Part shown: positions 25,861 to 36,949 of the stretch, piece after piece | Position numbering within the stretch: position 1 is the first letter of the stretch | How the letters are laid out: every line of letters begins with the position of its first letter | Assembly: GCA_963921195.1 (NCBI GenBank) | Contig: OY992539.1 | Coordinates: forward strand, 215,308,314-215,372,313 | DNA from: Pegoplata infirma | Lineage: Eukaryota > Arthropoda > Insecta > Diptera > Anthomyiidae | Length of the DNA stretch: 64,000 bases | Direction: 5' to 3' | Notes under the pieces: generated by a model | The model's input: the letters and a program-made list of their open reading frames with translations, nothing else | Told to the model about the DNA's origin: nothing | The model's database searches: none | Made by a program: the position numbers and the translations under genes

Positions 25861-26510
25861 ACTCTGTTAAATTAGCAGAGTTTTTTCTGTAATTTAACCG
25901 AGTTATTATTTTGAGTGGACAAATTAATTTGAGTTTAAACAAGTAAAAAAACTTAAATTCGGCATTGCAGAATGTATTGAGGTCCTGCACAACGTAGAAA
26001 AGTTTATTCGCAAAAAAAATTAAATCCTCAAAAAAAAAATTTTCGGTGAAAAAAAATTTTTTGTTGATGAATTCTGTTAAATTAACAGAGTTTTTCTGTA
26101 ATTTAACAGAGTTATTACTTTAAGTGGACAAATTAATTTGAGTTTAAACAAGTAAAAATGTAAAATTTGGCATTGCAGAATGTATTGAGGCCCTCCACAA
26201 CGTAGAAAAGTTATCCGCAAAAAAATAAAATCCACAAAAAAAAAAATTTTTGGTGAAATTTTTTATTTGTTTTTTTGGCGAATTCTGTTAAATTAGCAGA
26301 CTTTTTCTGTAATTTAACCGAATTATTATTTTGAGTGGACAAATTATTTTGAGTTTAAACAAGTAAAAAAAGTTAAATTCGGCATTACAGAATGAATTGA
26401 GGCCCTCCACAACGTAGAAAAGTTATTCGTAAAAAAAAAATTTTCGGCGAAAAAAAATTTTTTTGCGAAATTTTTTTTTTTTTTGTAAAAAAAATATGTT
26501 AGTACTTGTT
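25861..26510 (+). repeat. ~210-bp tandem triplication of a MITE/family A junction
   Basis: Three head-to-tail units start at CTCTGTTAAATTAGCAGAG (about 25862), then near 26074 and 26284. Each unit holds the MITE right end (GAGTTATTATTTTGAGTGGA), then AATTTGAGTTTAAACAAGTA, then the family A start with TTAAATTCGGCATTGCAGAA and GCCCTCCACAACGTAGAAAA. The tandem copies therefore span the boundary between two different elements. Confidence 0.85.
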
Positions 26511-26775
26511 TTAAAACCATTCGGTGTCCAATTCTATTTACAAATGTGAACCAGCAGCGGAATTAAAGCATTTTGCAATTTTAGGTTATGGTGAATTAAA
26601 AAAAAATTCGAGACGTCCTTACATTATCGTCCATAACTTTCGAACCGCTAAACCGATATCGCTCAAATGCAATACCAAACTGCTTGGGGCAACAACAAGT
26701 AAATATGTAAAGTTTCAATTATATAGGTCTACCATAGAGGGGAGGCCCTCCACTGGAGGGTATAAAAGGAAAACA
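25943..26775 (+). mobile_element. Family A element with triplicated 5' end
   Basis: After the three 5' copies it continues normally from 26515: CCATTCGGTGTCCAATTCTA, GTGAACCAGCAGCGGAATTA, TTTCGAACCGCTAAACCGAT and, at the 3' end, CCCTCCACTGGAGGGTATAA. The GACA/GACG tract is deleted. Confidence 0.7.
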
Positions 26776-27954
26776 TGTTAAAATTTTATATTCAAATCGA
26801 ATAAAAATTTATTAATTGTAAAAAAACTCCCTTCCAAGGATTCAATTTCAATTTAATTCCTTACTATACAAAAATAATCCTTCATATTTGTTTTAAAAAA
26901 AATAAAAAAAAGTTATAAAAAAACTTAATTCTAGGATTTCATTCAAAAACTAATCTTACTTTATATGTTGTTGTAAAGCTGGTGGTGCTGTATAATAGAC
27001 TTGCTTTTTCTATATTTCCAACGAAATAAAATTTACAAACTTGTTAATCCTTTTTTTTATATTTTGGCCAACAAACAAATGAATAAAAAGCAAAACAACA
27101 AAATACAAATTTTTTTTGTTGTTATTGTAGGATTTGCAGATTTTGATGATGATGATTGTGGTGGTGATGATATTTATTTTTTTTTTTTTTTTCAAAACAT
27201 TGATTTTTTATTTATTTTTTACTGGTTTTTATATGTGTTGACATAAGCACGTGTTGTTTTTAAATAAAATTTTAAAGATTTTATTATTTTTTAAAAACTT
27301 TTTTTTTTTTTTTTGTAATTATGTTTAAGTTTTTATGTACACTTTTTAAACAAAAAAAAAATATTTACAATTTTTATACAAATAATTTTTTGGTTTTTAT
27401 TTTAAAATTTTTCTTAACACAATTTTTTTATTCAACTTTTTTTACAAAATTTTTTTTATTCAATTTTTTTTTTTTTTTTAATTTTTATTTTCAAAATTTT
27501 TTTTTTGTTTCAAATTTTTTTTTAATTTTTTTCACTTTTTTTAAATATTTTTTTGTTTTATTTTTTAAATTCCTTAACTATTATTAAATATTCCTTAATA
27601 TGTTTCCTAGTTATTGCTCTAACCACCGTTTAGTCATACGGTTCGTAACGAACTAACTGCAAATTTGCCAAATACTCATCTTTTTAAAAACAACAACATT
27701 CCGTTCTTAGAGTTCAATGAAAAGGACACTACATTTTGATGGTTAGGTTGTTTATGCCAAAATATATAAACAGGATGCAGGCAAAAAGGAAACTTTCTCA
27801 TTTTATATGGAGAAGAAAAAAAAGAGAAAGTAAAAGCTTACTCTCAATTTAAATCAAAACAAATAATAAGCTTTCAAGCAGTAATAGAAAATTGAAAAAC
27901 TGTTTTGAAAATAAAACAATCAAATATAAAATTTATCAAAAACTTTTTGAGTAA
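26776..27954. other. Low-complexity AT spacer
   Basis: 27000-27590 is dominated by T runs and a GATGATGATTGTGGTGGTGA stretch. Frames there translate to Phe/Asn/Lys-rich strings and are composition artefacts. No gene supported. Confidence 0.5.
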
Positions 27955-28225
27955 CTTTATTCTAGCTCGAGGACATTTTTCCTTTACTATTCAAAATTTT
28001 GATATTCTCATGGAATAATTTTCAAGAAAATTATTTTTCTGTTTTAAATTTATTTATAATGGTAATTTTTTGAAGATTTAACCAACACTTGTTTCGGAGT
28101 TTGTCAGATTCCATTGTCAAGACTATTTAGCAAATCTAAAAACCCTATACTACAAGTAGCATAAGAAATTTAAATAACAAATCGCTATATTCAAAGAAAA
28201 ATATTAATACATATTCAATATGCTG
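27955..28225 (+). mobile_element. Family E foldback, left-arm fragment
   Basis: Carries CTAGCTCGAGGACATTTTTC, CATGGAATAATTTTCAAGAA, ACTTGTTTCGGAGTTTGTCA, TTCCATTGTCAAGAC and ATATTAATACATATTCAATA in family order, more diverged than the 19584 and 63423 copies; the right arm is absent. Confidence 0.65.
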
Positions 28226-28330
28226 GAGTAAATTTAGATTTTTTTCAAAATCGTCGGGGTGGGAAAATTTGCATTTTTTCAAAATTTTCAAAAAACTTTT
28301 TTTTTTAATTTTCTGTTAACTCTGTTCATA

Positions 28331-28515
28331 TATGAGGCATTCAACACTAAATGTCCAGCGAAAAAAAAACATGTGCACCGTAAACTTCTGAATAGGTTGT
28401 ATGGATAGCCCTATATGGAACTTAAAAAATTGCGTTTTTGGTTTTTCAATTTTTCAAAAAATGGGCTTAGGAGGCGTGGTCAAATATTGGAAAAATGGTC
28501 AAATTTGTGGCGACC
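28331..28515 (+). mobile_element. Family D foldback, single arm
   Basis: GAGGCATTCAACACTAAATG through GGCTTAGGAGGCGTGGTCAA and GTCAAATTTGTGGCGA matches the left arm of 16159-17240. It stops abruptly at GTGGCGACCC with no inverted partner within the next 600 bases. Confidence 0.75.
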
Positions 28516-28985
28516 CAGGCAGAAACTGCCAACCGTTCCAAAGAAAAAGGCTCGGCGAAGCACTTAATTTTTTGTGTAGAAGGTAGTATGAATTAGAAAA
28601 AGTGCTTTCTAAGCGCTTTGCCAATGTTTTTCTATTTAAATCCGTTCAAAATATAAATTTTGTATTAAAATTTATTAATTTTCATAACAATTGGAATATT
28701 TTTTATTTCCCTGCAGGATTAGTGGCCGGTCCTTGATAGTTCTCATGATATGTCACTTATACATAATGACCCACATATTACAAACTTGACACCTTTTATA
28801 TAAAAACACCTGTTTATTTCGTGAGGTGTCTTAAACTTCGGATATGAAATGTCACTGCGCCTATCCCTTTGGAACACAACCCTTCTCGGTTCAATACACC
28901 ACTTTTTTCGGGACTTTTCCAAAATTTTTCCTAAAACATTTTTAATAAATTTTTTATTCCAAAACGCAAAGAAAACGGAAAACAG
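28516..28985. other. Spacer, locally less AT-rich
   Basis: No gene supported. The open frame at 28849-29070 crosses into a repeat and has no motif. Confidence 0.4.
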
Positions 28986-28989
28986 ATTT

Positions 28990-29176
28990 AGTACTTTTTA
29001 CTTATTCAAAACGCCTTTGAAAAAAAAAATGAAAAACTTCAGTGGGCCATTAAAAAACAACTCGAGCTAAGTTTTCAAAACACTTCGGGGGTTTTGTTCT
29101 TCTATTGGTATACTTTCATTTGTTTTTGGTCCCGTTCAAGATGCACTGGAAAATCACAAATTTGTTGCACAGTGTA
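28990..29176. mobile_element. Family G foldback, right-end fragment
   Basis: AACGCCTTTGAAAAAAAAAA, AAAACTTCAGTGGGCCATTA and TTTGTTGCACAGTGTAA match the right end of the giant foldback at 47219-49969 in the same order. The last bases CACAGTG followed by TAA fit the family end plus a 3-bp target site. Confidence 0.65.
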
Positions 29177-29329
29177 ATTATAATAAAAGTTCACCAACTT
29201 AAAATGCGTGTAAAAAAATCTAGCTCTGATTTAAAAAAATGCTTGAAGGGGTTTGTTATGGAATATGTGAGTTTTCATTTGCTTTTGGTTTCATCCAATT
29301 CCGATTTTGGTTGTTGAACTGTGCAATTA

Positions 29330-29911
29330 CACTGTTCAACAACAAAATCATCCCAGTAAAATATCCAACTGATTCTGATAGATTTTGCTCTCCTGAATCC
29401 AAATCTGCATTCCAATTTTTTCTTGAACGTACAGTTTTTGAGTTATATGCTGTTTAAAAGTCAAAAAATTAATAATTTCGCAATTGTGATTCACTGTTAC
29501 ATATTCTTTTTAAATTGGACTTGATTTCATATAAAATGGACCTCTTGATTCCTAAGTAATCCAAATTTTTCTAGCATGTTCTGTTTACAAGACATTCACT
29601 TTTAAAAATTTTTTCACGCAAAAATCTCTAATGCGAATATCTCGAAAACAGAACATGCTAGAAAAATTTAAATTGCAGTTTAAGAAAGGAGGGAGGTCCA
29701 ATTTATATGAAATTAAGTCCTATTTGTGAAAAGCAACATAAGAATGGAACCCGTAAAAAACCAAAGTTATTTGGATATTTTTGACTTTTAACAATATCTC
29801 AAAAACGGTACGTGCTAGAAAAAGTTGAATGACAGAATTAGATTCAGAACAACAAAATCTATAAGAATTAATTGTATATTTCACTGGGAGTTTTTTTTTT
29901 GTCAAACAGTG
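29330..29911. mobile_element. Family G-like foldback
   Basis: Left end CACTGTTCAACAACAAAATC and right end GTCAAACAGTG are inverted partners. The arms continue with CCCAGTAAAATATCCAACTG against ATTGTATATTTCACTGGG, and GAACGTACAGTTTTTGAG against CTCAAAAACGGTACGTGC. The centre holds a second inverted pair (TTTTTCTAGCATGTTCTGTT against AACAGAACATGCTAGAAAAA). Flanks are TTA on the left and TAA on the right, so the 3-bp duplication is imperfect here. Confidence 0.7.
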
Positions 29912-29918
29912 TAACTAC

Positions 29919-31195
29919 TAGAGTTGTCAGTCGATTAAGAATAATTCGATTAATCGATCAAACAAAACCCAACTCTTGTTCGAATAATTCAAAAAAGACG
30001 ATTTTCGAATAACGAATAAATCGATTAATTAATGTCGATTAATCGAACAATTTTTTTTAATTAAAAAATTAAATAAATGCTTAGTATTTGATTTATTCTC
30101 ATTAATTTTGAAAGATTTTATACAAAATGTAGGAAAGTTAAAATATATTGTAGCCATAGCCCTGGATAGCACATCCATTATAGAATTAGGGGGAGTTATG
30201 AAGTTTTTAATAAATAATTTAGAAAAAAATAATAATTCTTTTGCATCAGACTTACTAAAACGTATTAAAATAAGAATTAATGAGAGACGTATAAAAGTGT
30301 TAAATACGTTAATAATTTTTCTAAATTCAGAAAATTTTCCGAGCAATGAAAGTTTCTTAAAATATTCTCCAAAAAGCGAAACAAAAGAATATGCAAAAAA
30401 TAAATTATACTCCAGATTATTTTATGTTGAAAGTAATCACAATAATTCAGATAAAAGTATTGAAATAGAGGAAGTTATTAGTAATGAAAATAATAATCTT
30501 TTATGCGAGTTAAATAATTCAATTCAAAGTAATAAAAATTCAGAAAATAAAAAGGACTTTAGCGATATATCAGACGATATGGTATATTTGGAAAAATCTG
30601 AAAAAAGAACAGAAAAAATAGATAAACTTATTTATGCTCTTCTTACTATATCACCTACTTCAACAATTAGCGAAAGAGTGTTTTCAAAATCTAATTTAAT
30701 AAAAACTAAAACCAAAAATTGTTTGAAAGCAAAAAAATTAAGTCAACTTTTATTTTTAAAAGATTATTTCTTAAGAACAACTTAAATTGTCTTATTTGAC
30801 AAAAATTAAAATCATTTATGATATATTTTGTCTGAATATTTCAAATAATAATTTGTATTTGAATTATTTCCCAACAAGTATTAAAATCGACATCCATTAA
30901 TTAAAAGTGATCTCAGTTATTCAATTTTTAAGTTTTTTTAAATTTTAACTATTTTATTTTTAAGTTTTGTATGCATTTTTTCGTTAATAAAAATTTTAAC
31001 TTTCTTATTTTAAGCTTTTTTATATGAATTGTTTATTTTTTTGTTAATAAAAATATTTTTTAAAATATTTTTTTTATTCGTTATTCTCTTCGATTAATCG
31101 AACAAATTTTGATCTTTAATCGTTTGATCGAACGAGGAAAAACAATTATTTGAATTATTCGAACAAAGTTGAAAGTCGAATAATTGACAACTCTA
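29919..31195 (+). mobile_element. hAT transposon, 1277 bp, internally deleted, exact 8-bp target duplication
   Basis: Terminal inverted repeats TAGAGTTGTCAGTCGATTA and its partner TAATTGACAACTCTA are flanked by exact GTAACTAC duplications (29911-29918, 31196-31203). Subterminal zones are dense in TCGATTAATCGA and TTCGAATAATTC words at both ends, plausible transposase binding clusters. Inside lies a reading frame with the hAT dimerisation signature (30108-30785). Full hAT elements are usually 2.5-5 kb, so the 5' coding part has been lost. It landed at the right edge of a family G-like foldback. Confidence 0.95.
30108..30785 (+). CDS. hAT transposase, C-terminal part (225 codons, 5'-truncated)
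   Basis: The open frame ends LIYALLTISPTSTISERV, then FSKSNLIKTKTKN and a LSQLLFLKDYF tail. This fits the hATC dimerisation region (roughly residues 172-220), known from the family as a Pro/Ser-rich SERVFS core, a basic K-T-K-N stretch and an L-LLFLK helix. Residues 108-160 are Asn/Ser/Glu-rich and probably disordered; residues 45-100 (FASDLLKRIKIRINERRIKVL and onwards) resemble the segment before hATC in hAT transposases. The N-terminal BED zinc finger and most of the catalytic domain are absent. The frame opens at a TTG; the first ATG is at 30198 (residue 31), so this is not a complete gene. A full transposase would cut and join DNA in the nucleus; this remnant should be catalytically dead, though it could still dimerise if made. 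The opposite-strand frame (30029-30346) is a shadow. Confidence 0.85.
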   Translation: MKDFIQNVGKLKYIVAIALDSTSIIELGGVMKFLINNLEKNNNSFASDLLKRIKIRINERRIKVLNTLIIFLNSENFPSNESFLKYSPKSETKEYAKNKLYSRLFYVESNHNNSDKSIEIEEVISNENNNLLCELNNSIQSNKNSENKKDFSDISDDMVYLEKSEKRTEKIDKLIYALLTISPTSTISERVFSKSNLIKTKTKNCLKAKKLSQLLFLKDYFLRTT

Positions 31196-31203
31196 GTAAC
31201 TAC

Positions 31204-31330
31204 TTAGCAATAACTCGAAAACAGGATCAGCTAGGATTTTCGTGTTAACGATTTTTAAAGTTTAAAATAAAGAGAAGTAAAATGCCATTACCCGATTTTG
31301 CCACCATTTTAACACAACCTAAACTTGCTT
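31204..31330. other. Continuation of foldback flank
   Basis: TAGCAATAACTCGAAAACAG resembles the stress on CTCGAAAACAG in the foldback at 29330-29911, so the hAT probably sits in or next to a larger inverted structure. No gene. Confidence 0.35.
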
Positions 31331-31462
31331 TAAGAAGGGTGTGCGGGACAATAGCAAGTAAATATATTAAGTTTCAGTCAAATCTGTTTAATATTCTGGT
31401 CAGGATCGCCATTTCGACAGGAAGACGGGCATCGCTAGAATGTCTTAGATTAGATCAATGAT
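31331..31462 (+). mobile_element. Family A fragment
   Basis: Contains the modules GACAATAGCAAGTAAATATA, TTAAGTTTCAGTCAAATCTG and GACGGGCATCGCTAGAATGT. It ends at the start of a family B copy. Confidence 0.6.
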
Positions 31463-31467
31463 TAATT

Positions 31468-31945
31468 ACACCATCCGACAAAAAGAAAAAAAAATGTCGT
31501 TAAACACGAGCTGAATAATATAAGTACGTTTGAAACTAGATAATAATTGAAGTAAAACTGCGTTTGCAGTTTCTCTTTTCGTGATCATGTTTCCTTTCAA
31601 AAGGACTTCAAAGTTTTATAGGGTTAAATTTTATAAAGTATTTTTTTAATATTTGTACTTGTCAAAATTTTCCATCACCAGTGTCATCCTAGGGCAAGTA
31701 CAAATATTACAAAAATATTTTACAAAATGTAATCTTTAAAACTTTGAAGTGCTTTTAAAAGGACACAGGATCACGAAATGGAAAACAGTAAATGCAGTTT
31801 TACTCCATTTGATCTCTACTTTCAGACGTATATCATCCAGTTCATGTTTAATATTGGCTGTCCGACATTTAAAATTGTAAGAAAAATATTTTGATAAAGT
31901 TTTGAGAGAACATTTTTCGCACCTTTTTTCCTGATATTTGAGGAC
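31468..31945. mobile_element. Family B foldback, internally deleted and rearranged
   Basis: Left end ACACCATCCGACAAAAAGAA. The arms meet early: AATATTTGTACTTGTC joins straight to CATCACCAGTGTCATCC, so the central ~200 bp is gone. After the right arm (ATATTGGCTGTCCGACATTT) comes a piece of internal sequence (TTTTTTCCTGATAT), so the right end is scrambled. Confidence 0.75.
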
Positions 31946-32619
31946 AACGCATATATCGTCCATTTTTCCGAAAAACTAAAACTTTCGTTCCACGATTTAT
32001 TAGTTCCATATAGAGATATAAGCTCATACTATATATGGAACTTTATACTATATATGAATTTTTTTTATAGATCTTTCCAGATTTTTTCTTCTTTTTTGAT
32101 AAAAGTTCTAAAGAACAACTCCTGAAGATCCGAATTGTGCAAAATGTTTAAAGTATTTTTTTCTTATTTTTAAAAGAGTTTATTTTTTCTACTCTTCAAT
32201 ATTTTTTTTAAATTCTCTTCCCTTTTCTCTTGTTTTTCGTATTCTCTCCTTTGCAAATTTCTCTTTATAAATTTATTACTAAACTTTACTCATATATTTT
32301 TTTATTCTGTTTTGTTTTGGTTTTGTTTGTAAACAAATGAAACTTTTCATTCATAAAAGCTCTTTTATATTTTTTTTGTTATTTGTTGTAAAAATTTGTT
32401 ATTGTATAAAATACCGGCACAATACTTTTGTTTTGTAATAAAAAATAAAACAAAAAAAACGATAAAAAAAGCTACATGATGTAATATTAACATACTTTGA
32501 CTTTTAAGGGCAATTTTTTGGCAATGTAATTCTCCAAAAAAAACATAAATTTAAGGGTTTTAAAGAAAATAAGTAAGAAATTGATATAAGGGAGGGCAAA
32601 CAGATTAAAAAAAAAAAAA
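31946..32619. other. AT-rich spacer
   Basis: No gene or paired termini seen. Confidence 0.4.
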
Positions 32620-32621
32620 AA

Positions 32622-33232
32622 CAAGTTAAAAAGTTAAATTCGGCATTGCCGAATGTAGTGATACCCTCCACAATTTCAAAAAGATTATTGCAAAAAACTT
32701 TTTATTAAAAAGGAAATTACTTTTGAAAAAAATTTTTTTTTTGAAAAAAAAATTTCCGCGAAAAAAAATTTTGGTAAAAAAAAATCCGCAATTTTTTTTT
32801 TTGTCAAAAAATATATTCGTACTTGTTTAAATACCATTTGGTGTTTAATTATGTTCACAAATGTCAACCAGAAGCCGAATTAAAGCATTTTGTATTTTTA
32901 GGTTATGTTGAATGTACTGAAATTTTTGAGGTGTGCTTACATTTTCGTTCATAACTTTTGAACCGCTGAACCGATATCGCTCAAATGCAATACCAAACTT
33001 CTCGCGAGAACTTCCAATAAATATGGTAAGTTTCAGTCATCTCTGTGCAATATTTTGTTCGTGACAGCATTTTCCACAGACAGACGGACAGACGGACATC
33101 GCTAGAATGTCTTAAAATCGATCGGGCATCATGAATATATATACTTTATGGGGTCCCAGATCGATATTTCGATGAGTTACAAACGGAATGACAAACTTAT
33201 ATATACCCTCTATCACTAAGTGGAGGGTATAA
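32622..33232 (+). mobile_element. Family A element, compact complete copy
   Basis: ACAAGTTAAAAAGTTAAATT start, GGCATTGCCGAATG dyad, ATACCCTCCACAATTTC; then CCATTTGGTGTTTAATTATG, TGTCAACCAGAAGCCGAATT, CTTTTGAACCGCTGAACCGA, a short GACAGACGGACAGACGGACA tract, ATCATGAATATATATACTTT and the AAGTGGAGGGTATAAAA end. It lacks the TTTTGAGTGTAAAA minisatellite of the 18467 copy, so the family has at least two internal versions. Confidence 0.8.
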
Positions 33233-33679
33233 AAAAACAGTAGTAGTACGGAGAAAATATGAGCGTCAATATCATGTTTGTTAAGAGTAACACGCATTGT
33301 AGGCGTCTACGCGACAAAAAAAAAAATATATATTTTCAAGATATGAAAGTTTGGATAGAGTGACAAATGAATAAGTCAACAGTTTTCGAAAGGGGCAGGT
33401 GTCCCCCCCAGCCCCCGCCGAAGACGCCTCTAAAAAAAATATCCCTGTATTGGTTTTTAACATGTTTGAGGGTACACACAAAAAAAAAAATTCCAATGAA
33501 CGACTTTCATAGTATTTATAAACAAATTCATAAAATTTATTAACTTTATCATAATACTTATAAACTTTTTCATAGTATTTATGGATAAATCATAATATGT
33601 GAAATTAAAGAATATTTAACATTTTTTTTTTTCATAAATACTATGAAAAAGTTCCAAAATTTAATGAAAAGTTCATTAT
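33233..33679. other. Spacer with a C-rich island and a hairpin
   Basis: 33388-33430 is a rare GC-rich island (GTCCCCCCCAGCCCCCGCCG). Around 33567-33655 an inverted repeat pairs AACTTTTTCATAGTATTTAT with ATAAATACTATGAAAAAGTT. No coding evidence. Confidence 0.5.
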
Positions 33680-34075
33680 TTTTATCAAAGTTTTGGATTT
33701 TTAAAAATTAAAAGAAAAAAAAAAATTAAAAAAATATGTCTTGCGACACATCATTTAAATTGATTTGGATGCGTTGAAAACGAATATAAACAAATAAAAA
33801 CGGTCGAACGGTTTTCGGGATATTGCTATTTGAAATTTGCATAAAATAGCATTTTTTTTCTACATTTAAGAATTAAAAAAAAAAAAAAAAAACGCCAAAT
33901 TTTTTAGCCTTGGCCCTTTTATATAGCTTGAGACAAACTTTCACTTAAATTAATTTGAGCCAAATCCGATCATTATAACCCTGGGCGACCTTCGATTAAA
34001 GTTTTTGGTTTTAAGTATTTACCAAATACTCTAAACTTTGATCGAAGGGCGCCATAGGTCAAAAGGTTCTGAGTT
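33680..34075 (+). repeat. Dispersed repeat related to 13960-14280 and 56878
   Basis: ATCAAAGTTTTGGATTTTTA with an A-run and TGTCTTGCGACACATCATTT, then TAGCTTGAGACAAACTTTCA and the CCTTCGATTAAAGTTTTTGG / CTTTGATCGAAGGGCGCC hairpin. The first part recurs at 56878 and inverted at 50900-50990, the second at 13960. These modules are probably one repeat. Confidence 0.6.
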
Positions 34076-34089
34076 TGTTCAAATTATGT

Positions 34090-34625
34090 CAGTCTTAAGT
34101 GTACTAAAAAAAAACCTGTCAAATTACTAGAAAAAGTCTAGTAATACCATTTTACCAAAATTGGACAGTTTTCCTTGTTTTTTAACACATTATGTTCGAT
34201 CGAAATTTACATTTTTTTGTAATTTTACAGTTTTTCTTGTAATTTTACAAATTTCCAAGATTTTTTACATAAAAAATCTAGTAAATTTACGAGAATTCCT
34301 TGTTAGTTTTATTTCGCCAAAAAAGTTGTAAATTTACAATTTTATTGGTAAAAATCTTGTAAAGTTACAAAAAAAGTTCGTAATTTTTACTAGGAATTCT
34401 CGTAAAATAGGAGGTAGCAAATCTATTAAAATCACGAAACCTCCTTGTAAGTTTTATCGCGTCAAAAAAATTGTAAATTTAAAATTTTTTTGGTAAAAAG
34501 CTTGTAAAATTACAAAATTATTGGTAGAAAGCTTGTAAAATAACAAGGAATTCTTGTCAAATAGGAGGTAGCAACAAAAAAAGTTACAAACTTTTCTTGT
34601 ATTTTTATAAGGTTTTTTTTAGCAG
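34090..34625. repeat. Hairpin-rich repeat with GTAAATTTACA words
   Basis: Repeated TTGTAAATTTACAATTTT, TTGTAAAATTACAA and two copies of AAAATAGGAGGTAGCAA-like sequence (about 34393 and 34557), so roughly 165-bp direct repeats overlie many short dyads. Left and right ends are not resolved. Non-coding. Confidence 0.55.
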
Positions 34626-34914
34626 TATTTCAAAAACTGTTCTACTTTTGATATTTTGGACTTTTCGGATAAATTCAAAATCTTGTGAACCAAATTCTCT
34701 GTAAAATATTGTAATCAATGCGGATCTAATGCATTTATGTACTTACGTACTTTAAGTTCTTAAATTATTAAGAAATCGACAAGTTGTTCAATATTTGCAT
34801 TGAAGAATTACCTGGAAATAGAAGAATTATGAAAATATTATTTAAAATGAAAAAAATAAGGAATTTTAAAAAGAACATTGCAAAATCCGCTCAAGATTCC
34901 GCGATTTAAAAAAA

Positions 34915-35085
34915 AAAACTTTGTCTCAGAAGTTGAGAATTTCTTTTTAGGCAAAATGTCAGAATCTGAAAATATTTCATTGGGAAAAATATCTCAGAAT
35001 CTGAAAATCTTTCTTAAAGAAAAATATTTCAGTCTCTGGGAACTTTTCCATAGACAAAATGTCTCAGAATTTAAGACTTTTTCGA
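34915..35085. repeat. Decayed 35-bp repeat tract
   Basis: AAAATGTCAGAATCTGAAAA, GGAAAAATATCTCAGAATCT and GACAAAATGTCTCAGAATTT keep the spacing and core words of the 35-bp palindromic repeat in drifted form. The open frame crossing it (34878-35234) is explained by this repeat. Confidence 0.65.
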
Positions 35086-35372
35086 AATACTATAATAAAA
35101 AGGTGGCAATGCATTTTACCAGTAACAAAATAAATCGAAATCCTACTGATGATAACGGGAAGTGTTTAAAACCGGTATGGGAATACCAGCAATGTCTTTT
35201 TCAAAAAAATGTCGGTACTTGTAAGATTTTTTAAACCTTATAAAAAGTTTTTTGTCTAAAATCATTTTTGATGAAATATTTTACAAAAAAAGCAAAAAAA
35301 TGTGTCTGGGACTTCGAAAATTTGTGAACTTAGTTCAAGACTTGGTAAAAATTGGAAAATTTGGGTTTGTCT

Positions 35373-35809
35373 CAGTGTTATCAGGTTTTTAGGGGTTTTC
35401 CCCCCAGAAAACCCCCTAAATCGACTTTGACTCATCATAACTTTTAAAATAATCGGTGGATAGTTTAGATTATGGACAATTTAGCTTCCTGAGCCTGTTT
35501 TCTATTAGACTGATCCATTTAACATTGTAAAACGTGTAATAGATTAACTTTATTAAGCGTTTAATATATTGACATTCGTAAAAAAAAATGCACAAAATTT
35601 CCTTCAGACTTTTTATGGATTTTTGGCTACAGAAACATTAATTCTAAAAAATAATACAATCTGGAGCAATACTCTTATTAAGAAAATGTTGGAGAACCCA
35701 AAAATCCCAATTTTGGAAAAATTCGATCATTATGTAAAAAGTTATGATGAGTCAAAGTCGATTTAGGGGTTTTTCTGGGGGGAAAACCCCGAAAAACCTG
35801 ACAACACTG
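35373..35809. mobile_element. hAT MITE, 437 bp, with 8-bp target duplication
   Basis: Ends CAGTGTTATCAGGTTTTTAG and (inverted) CAGTGTTGTCAGGTTTTTCG, with about 70-bp arms including GGGGTTTTCCCCCCAGAAAA and ATCGACTTTGACTCATCATA. GTTTGTCT flanks both sides exactly (35365-35372, 35810-35817). No transposase motif; the small internal frame 35569-35766 is unremarkable. The G/C-run hairpin GGGGTTTTCCCC in each end is distinctive. Confidence 0.93.
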
Positions 35810-35878
35810 GTTTGTCTTATTGTCTCCGGTCACGGGAAAAAAATTTTTTGAGACAGTTTAGTGATAAGTCTAATTATT

Positions 35879-36501
35879 ACACCATCCGACAGCCAATATT
35901 AAACATGAACCGCATGATATACGGCTGAAAGTAGAGATCAAATGAAGTAAAACTGCATTTATAGTTTTTCATTACGTGATCCTGTTTCCTTTTCAAAGGA
36001 CTTCAAAGTTTTAAGGAATACATTTTGTAAAATATTTTTTAAATATTTGTACTTGTCCTAGGATGACACTGGTGATGGCAAATGAAAGAGGAGGATCTCC
36101 CCTAATTTTTTATTTTTTTATTTTGCCATATCAGGATAAGGTGATTTAAAAACTTTATCAAAATATTTTGTTGAAAATTTTGAATGGTATTGAAGGATCA
36201 ATTTTTGAAAGGACGTAACTTACCTGCTTTTTCCTGATATGTAAAAATAATAAAATAGGAAAATTAGGAGAGATCCTCCTCTTTCATTTGATATCCCTAG
36301 TGGCATCCTAGGACAAGTACAAATATTAAAAAAAAATTTGTAAAATTTAATCCTCTAAAACTTTGAATTCCTTTTAAAAGGAAACTGGATCACGAAAAGA
36401 AAAACTGTAAATGCAGTTTTACTACATTTAGTCTCATGTTTCAAACGTGTATTATCCAGATCGTGTTTAACAACTTTTTTTTAATTTCTGTCGGACGTTG
36501 T
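35879..36501. mobile_element. Family B foldback
   Basis: ACACCATCCGACAGCCAATA at the left, CTGTCGGACGTTGTT at the right, with AAACTGCATTTATAGTTTTT, CCTAGGATGACACTGGTGAT, GAGGAGGATCTCCCCTAATT and the inverted set on the right arm. Complete except for small decays. Confidence 0.85.
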
Positions 36502-36518
36502 TATCTGTCATGTGATAG

Positions 36519-36906
36519 CCCGAGTAAAAAAGTTTTTTATATAATTTTATATAATTATATAAAATTTGATAAAATTATATTTAATTATATAAAATTATAT
36601 AAAGAAGTTTTTGTTTTCAAAAAATTTGATAAAATTATATGAAATTATATCCGAATTTTTTTTTTATATAAAATTTTATCAAATCTTATATAATTTTATC
36701 TAATTTTATCTAATTTTATAAAATTTTATCAAATTATATATAATTAGTTATAATTTTATAAAATTTTATATAAAAAAAATCGGATATAATTATATATAAT
36801 TTTATCAAATAATATGTAATTTTATATAATTTTATCAAATATATATAATTATATAATATAATTTTATCAAATTATATATAATTATATATAAACTTTTTTA
36901 CTCGGG
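36519..36906. mobile_element. Family F TATATAAT-rich foldback
   Basis: CCCGAGTAAAAAAGTTTTTT at the left and AAACTTTTTTACTCGGG at the right; everything between is built from TATATAATTT, AAAATTTGAT and their complements, so the element folds on itself throughout. Non-coding; frames over it are Tyr/Ile/Lys strings. Confidence 0.85.
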
Positions 36907-36949
36907 AGGTATTTAAATGATATGTTCCGTTTTCATCAGTCTCAGGATA

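Larger units (their letters stand above)
23629..25920. mobile_element. Host MITE broken by two hAT insertions
   Basis: Left end ACACAAAATAATAACTCTGT and right end CGAGTTATTATTTTGAGTGG are inverted partners; inner parts carry matching AGAGTTTTTCTGT and TTTTACAGAG words. Removing the two nested hAT elements (23869-24299 and 24651-25855) leaves about 650 bp, a normal MITE size. The right end is then duplicated downstream (see 25861). Confidence 0.6.
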